A stretch of DNA of 54,888 nt, from assembly GCA_002360555.1 (NCBI GenBank), contig DEQS01000054.1, forward strand, positions 1 through 54,888. Direction: 5' to 3'. The position numbers were made by a program, and so were the translations under genes. This stretch comes from Chloracidobacterium sp. UBA3360 (lineage in GTDB: Bacteria > Acidobacteriota > Blastocatellia > Pyrinomonadales > Pyrinomonadaceae). Below, piece after piece: positions 51,614 to 54,888 of the stretch. The notes under the pieces are model-generated. The model worked only from the letters and a program-made list of their open reading frames with translations, did no database searches and was not told the origin of the DNA. Numbering within the stretch: position 1 is the stretch's first letter; the number at the start of each line of letters is the position of its first letter.

Positions 51614-52473
51614 TCTGATGCTCGCAACTCCAATAGTGAGATCTCGGGCGGGCATTGGTAACGCATCGGGACGACGACGGTGCCGATGCCGCGAGTGATA
51701 TAGATCTGCGAATTTCGCCGCGTGTGCAGCCCAGCCTTGAGTTTTCGCTGCGGCAGGATGCGTTTTTCGTCGTCGCGGAGCTTGATCTGGCCGCCGTGCG
51801 TGTGGCCGCTCAGGGTCAGATCTACACCGTAACGGGCAGCTTCGCGAAAGATGATCGGGTTGTGGGCGAGGAGCAGTTTCATCTCGTCGGGAAATGAACC
51901 CCGCAGCGACGCGGGCACATCAGTTTTTCCGACCATATAATCATCGACACCTGCGATCCAAAACGAACCGCGACGCGTTTCAAAACGAAACCCTTGGTTT
52001 ACAAGAACGTTAATGCCCTCTCCGCGAAACAACTCTGTGACCAGCTCCGCGTCGGTCCAGTGGTCGTGATTGCCAAGACAAGCGTAGGTGCCGTAACGCG
52101 ATTTGAGCCGACCGAGTGCAGCGGCCACGGGGGCAATGTATTCGCGGTCATGCGAGACGTAGTCGCCCGTGAGCAAAAACATATCGGGCCGCAAGCGATT
52201 GGCGATCTTGACAGCACGTTCGATGTGTTCGAGCCCAGTGAACGGGCTGTGATGCGTGTCGGAAAGCTGGATTATCTTAAACCCGTCAAGCTTTGGCGGC
52301 AGCCGATTGAGACGTATCTCGACTCGCTCGAGCGACAGGCTGTTTGCCTCGTCCATCGCACTCTTTGCCTTTTTAGACCAGTCGCCCGCCATCTTACGAA
52401 ACGGCTTTTCGGCGCTGACGATCGCATTGATGCGGTCAGCAAGTTTCGTCCGTTTTGTGGCGGTTTCTCTCAT
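51610..52473 (-). CDS. Metallophosphoesterase (YkuE/LpxG-like)
   Basis: The 287-residue protein has all five calcineurin-like motifs: IIQLSDTHHSPF, LLTGDYVSHDR, ACLGNHDHW, LLAHNPIIF and TLSGHTHGGQI. It lacks a clear signal peptide, but a basic amphipathic N-terminus precedes the domain. Members of this group remove phosphate from lipids or nucleotides; some cleave UDP-2,3-diacylglucosamine in lipid A synthesis. Coupling to pgsA supports a membrane-lipid role, but the substrate is not proved. Confidence 0.9.
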   Translation of the reverse strand: MRETATKRTKLADRINAIVSAEKPFRKMAGDWSKKAKSAMDEANSLSLERVEIRLNRLPPKLDGFKIIQLSDTHHSPFTGLEHIERAVKIANRLRPDMFLLTGDYVSHDREYIAPVAAALGRLKSRYGTYACLGNHDHWTDAELVTELFRGEGINVLVNQGFRFETRRGSFWIAGVDDYMVGKTDVPASLRGSFPDEMKLLLAHNPIIFREAARYGVDLTLSGHTHGGQIKLRDDEKRILPQRKLKAGLHTRRNSQIYITRGIGTVVVPMRYQCPPEISLLELRASE

Positions 52474-52509
52474 TTGTCGATAGGTCGAGTATATCTTGTT
52501 GCCGGGAGA

Positions 52510-53715
52510 TTACAAAGATTTTACTTTCAGGAACTTACGCTTGCCGACTTGAAATAGGACGCCGTCGGTGCCGATGGCGATGTCCGCATTCGCGGCAGTG
52601 GCCTTTTCGCCGTTGACCTTAACGCCGCCTTGCTCGATCAACCGGCGAGCTTCGCCCTTTGATGCAGCAAGTCCGGTATCGGCGAGAATTTGTGCGAGAT
52701 TGTACGTTCCGCCGGCGATCTGCTTTTCGTCGATCTCGTCAGGAACTTCTTTTTGGACAAAGCGTTTGACGAACTCCTCTGCGGCGGCAGTTGCGTCGTC
52801 TTTAGAATGAAAGTCCGTAATTATAAGCTTGGCGAGGTTAACTTTCAGGTTGCGGGGATTTTCGCCTTGCTCCATCTGCAATTTCAAATTTGAAATTTCG
52901 GATACCGACAGATCGGTCAGCAGCTCATAATATTTCCACATCAGCTCGTCCGAGATCGACATTACTTTGCCAAACATCTCGCTTGCGGGTTCCGTGATGC
53001 CAATGTAATTATTGAGCGATTTTGACATTTTCTGCACGCCGTCGAGCCCCTCTATAAGCGGCGTCGTGATGATGACCTGCGGTTCTTGGTCGTACTCACG
53101 CTGCAAGTTGCGGCCCATCAGCAGATTAAATTTCTGATCTGTACCGCCAAGCTCTACATCGGCATTCAAAGCAACGCTGTCATAGCCCTGCACGAGCGGA
53201 TAGAGCAGTTCGTGGAGCGAGATCGGCTTTTCGTCGGCCATCCGCTTGGTAAAATCATCGCGTTCGAGTATCTGTTTGACTGTGGTCTTGGCGCAAAGCT
53301 TAACAAAATCCGCCGCCGTAAATTTATCCATCCACTCGCCATTAAACCGCAGCTCGGTCTTTTCGGGGTCGAGGATCTTGAACATTTGCCGCTTGTACGT
53401 CTCGGCGTTGGCATCGATCTCTTCGCGTGACAGGGGCGGTCGCGTCACGTTCTTACCCGAAGGGTCGCCGATCGTACCGGTAAAATCACCGATCAGAAAA
53501 ATGACCGTGTGGCCGAGATCCTGAAACGCCTTTAATTTGCGGATAACGACCGTGTGCCCGAGATGGATGTCGGGTGCGGTCGGGTCGAGGCCGAGCTTTA
53601 CACGCAGAGGCTTGCCGGTTTTGGCGGATCGCTCCAGCTTTTTACGCAGGTCTTCTTCACGGATCAGATCGACCGTGCCTTTTTTGAGGAATTCGAGTTG
53701 TTCGTCGATGGTCAT
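52510..53715 (-). CDS. tyrS: Tyrosine--tRNA ligase
   Basis: The 401-residue class I synthetase has the HIGH-type motif HLGHT at about residue 51 (LGLDPTAPDIHLGHT), a Tyr-binding region (LLYPLVQGYDSVAL), the KMSKS loop at about 235 and a C-terminal S4 RNA-binding domain (ASKGEARRLIEQGGVKVNG). It charges tRNA-Tyr and belongs to the TyrZ-like branch with HLGH. No T-box or leader regulation is visible upstream. Confidence 0.97.
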   Translation of the reverse strand: MTIDEQLEFLKKGTVDLIREEDLRKKLERSAKTGKPLRVKLGLDPTAPDIHLGHTVVIRKLKAFQDLGHTVIFLIGDFTGTIGDPSGKNVTRPPLSREEIDANAETYKRQMFKILDPEKTELRFNGEWMDKFTAADFVKLCAKTTVKQILERDDFTKRMADEKPISLHELLYPLVQGYDSVALNADVELGGTDQKFNLLMGRNLQREYDQEPQVIITTPLIEGLDGVQKMSKSLNNYIGITEPASEMFGKVMSISDELMWKYYELLTDLSVSEISNLKLQMEQGENPRNLKVNLAKLIITDFHSKDDATAAAEEFVKRFVQKEVPDEIDEKQIAGGTYNLAQILADTGLAASKGEARRLIEQGGVKVNGEKATAANADIAIGTDGVLFQVGKRKFLKVKSL

Positions 53716-53784
53716 TGGTGGTTAAATCAACTTTCTAAACTGTCATTTTGCCTTAACGGGTATTATTTAACAAACGGGATATTT

Positions 53785-54609
53785 ATGGCTAACGAACTAA
53801 AAGACACGCATTTGAGCTTTGTTGGATGTGGTGTGATGGGCGAATCGATGGTCGCCGGGCTTTTGCGGCAAGGGATCGTCGATGCTTCGCAAATTACCGC
53901 GAGCCATCCGCGTGAATCGCGGCGGGCTGAACTCAGCGAGCGTCACGGCATCGCGGTTGTCGGTGAAAATGCGGGTGCGGTCCAAGACAATTCAATTGTC
54001 GTAATATGCGTAAAACCACAGCGACTCGGACACGTGTTAAATGACCTGACCGGACGCCTCAACCCAAGCCAGTTGGTTATCTCGATCGTCGCCGGAGCCA
54101 CTATAGAAAAGCTCGCGGGCGAACTCGGCACCGCAAAGATCGTCCGTGCAATGCCAAATACGCCGTCGCAGATCGGAGCAGGAATTACCGCCTGGACGTG
54201 TACCGAAGCGGTTGAGGAAACCGACCGCAGCCACGTCCGCGAGATGCTGTCGGCGCTTGGCAAAGAGCTATTCGTCGAGACTGAAAACATGATCGACATG
54301 GCAACATCGCTCTCAGCGACCGGCCCTACATATATATTTATGGTTATGGAAGCCCTGACGGACGCGGGCGTGCATCTGGGATTTTCCCGCGACATGGCAA
54401 AAGAACTGGTGCAGGAAACAATGCTCGGTTCGGTCAAATTCGCTATCGAATCCCACAAACACCCCGCCGAACTCCGCAACATGGTCACCTCCCCGGGCGG
54501 CACCTCCGCCGAGGCGATCTATCAAATGGAAAAAGGAACGCTGCGGACCGTGCTCTCAAAAGCAGTGTACGCAGCGTATAAACGGGCAGTCGAGCTCGGC
54601 AAAAAATAG
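53785..54609 (+). CDS. proC: Pyrroline-5-carboxylate reductase
   Basis: The 274-residue enzyme has the NAD(P) site LSFVGCGVMGESMVAGLL, the VICVKPQRL turn and IVRAMPNTPSQIGAGITAW. The proline-binding C-terminal helices include SLSATGPTYIFMVMEAL and MVTSPGGTSAEAIYQME. It makes proline from pyrroline-5-carboxylate. The ATG at 53785 follows an AT-rich leader containing TATTAT at 53761-53766. It is divergent from tyrS with 69 bp between. Confidence 0.96.
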   Translation: MANELKDTHLSFVGCGVMGESMVAGLLRQGIVDASQITASHPRESRRAELSERHGIAVVGENAGAVQDNSIVVICVKPQRLGHVLNDLTGRLNPSQLVISIVAGATIEKLAGELGTAKIVRAMPNTPSQIGAGITAWTCTEAVEETDRSHVREMLSALGKELFVETENMIDMATSLSATGPTYIFMVMEALTDAGVHLGFSRDMAKELVQETMLGSVKFAIESHKHPAELRNMVTSPGGTSAEAIYQMEKGTLRTVLSKAVYAAYKRAVELGKK

Positions 54610-54888
54610 CTACTTCAATTCGCTCTCTTTAGCTCCCATCGACATTGTGCCGCCGTGGGCGTAGCCGCTTGAGCCGCGGCCTTTTTCGTCAAACGATATC
54701 GCCATCAGATCGAGTGCATCGGGGATGCCGAAATCGATGCGGTAAAACCAGACCTCTTTGTTTTCGATAGTTTTTTTAATGTCAGGTTCGCCAAGCGTTT
54801 TTATGGCTGCGTCACGATCGCTGATATCCATTTTCGGATTGCGAAACATATCGCGCATCATACGCCCGCGTTCGATCTTGTCACCGGC
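54610..54888 (-). CDS. Partial SmpA/OmlA-like hypothetical protein (N-terminus outside window)
   Basis: The frame is open to the window edge and reads GDKIERGRMMRDMFRNPKMD near the break, then DRDAAIKTLGEPDIKKTIEN and VWFYRIDFGIPDALDLMAI. This matches the about 100-residue SmpA/OmlA-like proteins that test an outer-membrane or exported state (LGEPD block). The start and any signal peptide lie beyond the edge; an internal ATG at 54861 is unlikely to be the real start. Its stop abuts proC. Confidence 0.65.
   Translation of the reverse strand, partial: AGDKIERGRMMRDMFRNPKMDISDRDAAIKTLGEPDIKKTIENKEVWFYRIDFGIPDALDLMAISFDEKGRGSSGYAHGGTMSMGAKESELK

Overview
The window looks like a chromosomal segment of an Acidobacteriota bacterium, most plausibly class Blastocatellia (Pyrinomonadales-like). 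This is inferred from gene content, not from a marker-gene search. Pointers are an aminofutalosine (MqnE-type) menaquinone route, a fused Kgd-type 2-oxoglutarate enzyme, an Oar-like TonB-dependent receptor with an N-terminal carboxypeptidase-regulatory domain, secreted proteins with a recurring C-terminal carboxypeptidase-regulatory-like domain, a dnaK-dnaJ-hspR locus, and many palindromic intergenic repeats. There are no rRNA or tRNA genes, prophage genes, transposase genes or CRISPR arrays that I can see.

Layout. 1-5.1 kb: a nucleotide-sugar dehydrogenase cut by the window edge, a repeat-helical protein, a DUF2227 membrane protein, and a UbiA prenyltransferase translationally coupled to a Crp/Fnr regulator. 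4.6-7.7 kb (minus strand): a nitric-oxide module, cupin then quinol NO reductase then group III truncated haemoglobin, with a Crp/Fnr-like half-site pair in front of it. 7.8-10.2 kb: a GNAT enzyme, endonuclease III and mqnE. 10.07-12.15 kb is the oddest stretch. A DUF433/DUF5615 toxin-antitoxin cassette sits exactly at the 3' end of mqnE, flanked by a 38-bp direct repeat, with a displaced second mqnE tail beyond it. A small membrane protein, two abutting 21-bp tandem arrays, an orphan DUF433 gene and a large nested palindrome follow. 12.2-18.2 kb is a co-directional run of small stress or accessory proteins (DinB, NTF2-like, VOC, ArsR, two SRPBCC, DUF1801, DHFR-like, DUF4304, alpha/beta hydrolase) interrupted by MITE-like repeats. 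18.2-21.5 kb: katG, a PerR-like regulator and a COQ7-like diiron protein, a peroxide-defence group.

21.5-30.9 kb: an epimerase, an RDD membrane protein, ribH-nusB, a secreted protein, kgd, a CapA-like lipoprotein and a secreted proline-rich protein. 31-35.7 kb: smc with an unusual acidic insertion in its ATPase head, and a TPR/DUF4388 protein. 35.8-39.2 kb: the TonB-dependent receptor. 39.4-43.1 kb: hspR, dnaJ and dnaK, with a HAIR-like operator overlapping the dnaK promoter. 43.3-50.8 kb: a conserved hypothetical gene and a block of secreted proteins, including a 1441-residue multidomain protein followed in frame by a displaced extra domain. 51-54.9 kb: pgsA, a metallophosphoesterase, tyrS, proC and a partial SmpA-like gene.

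The features best worth follow-up are the mqnE-tail-regenerating toxin-antitoxin insertion and the paired 21-bp arrays. After these come the shared C-terminal domain, seen three times in 2.8 kb, and the compact NO-response module. All functional calls rest on motif reading of the translated sequence; no database search was run.
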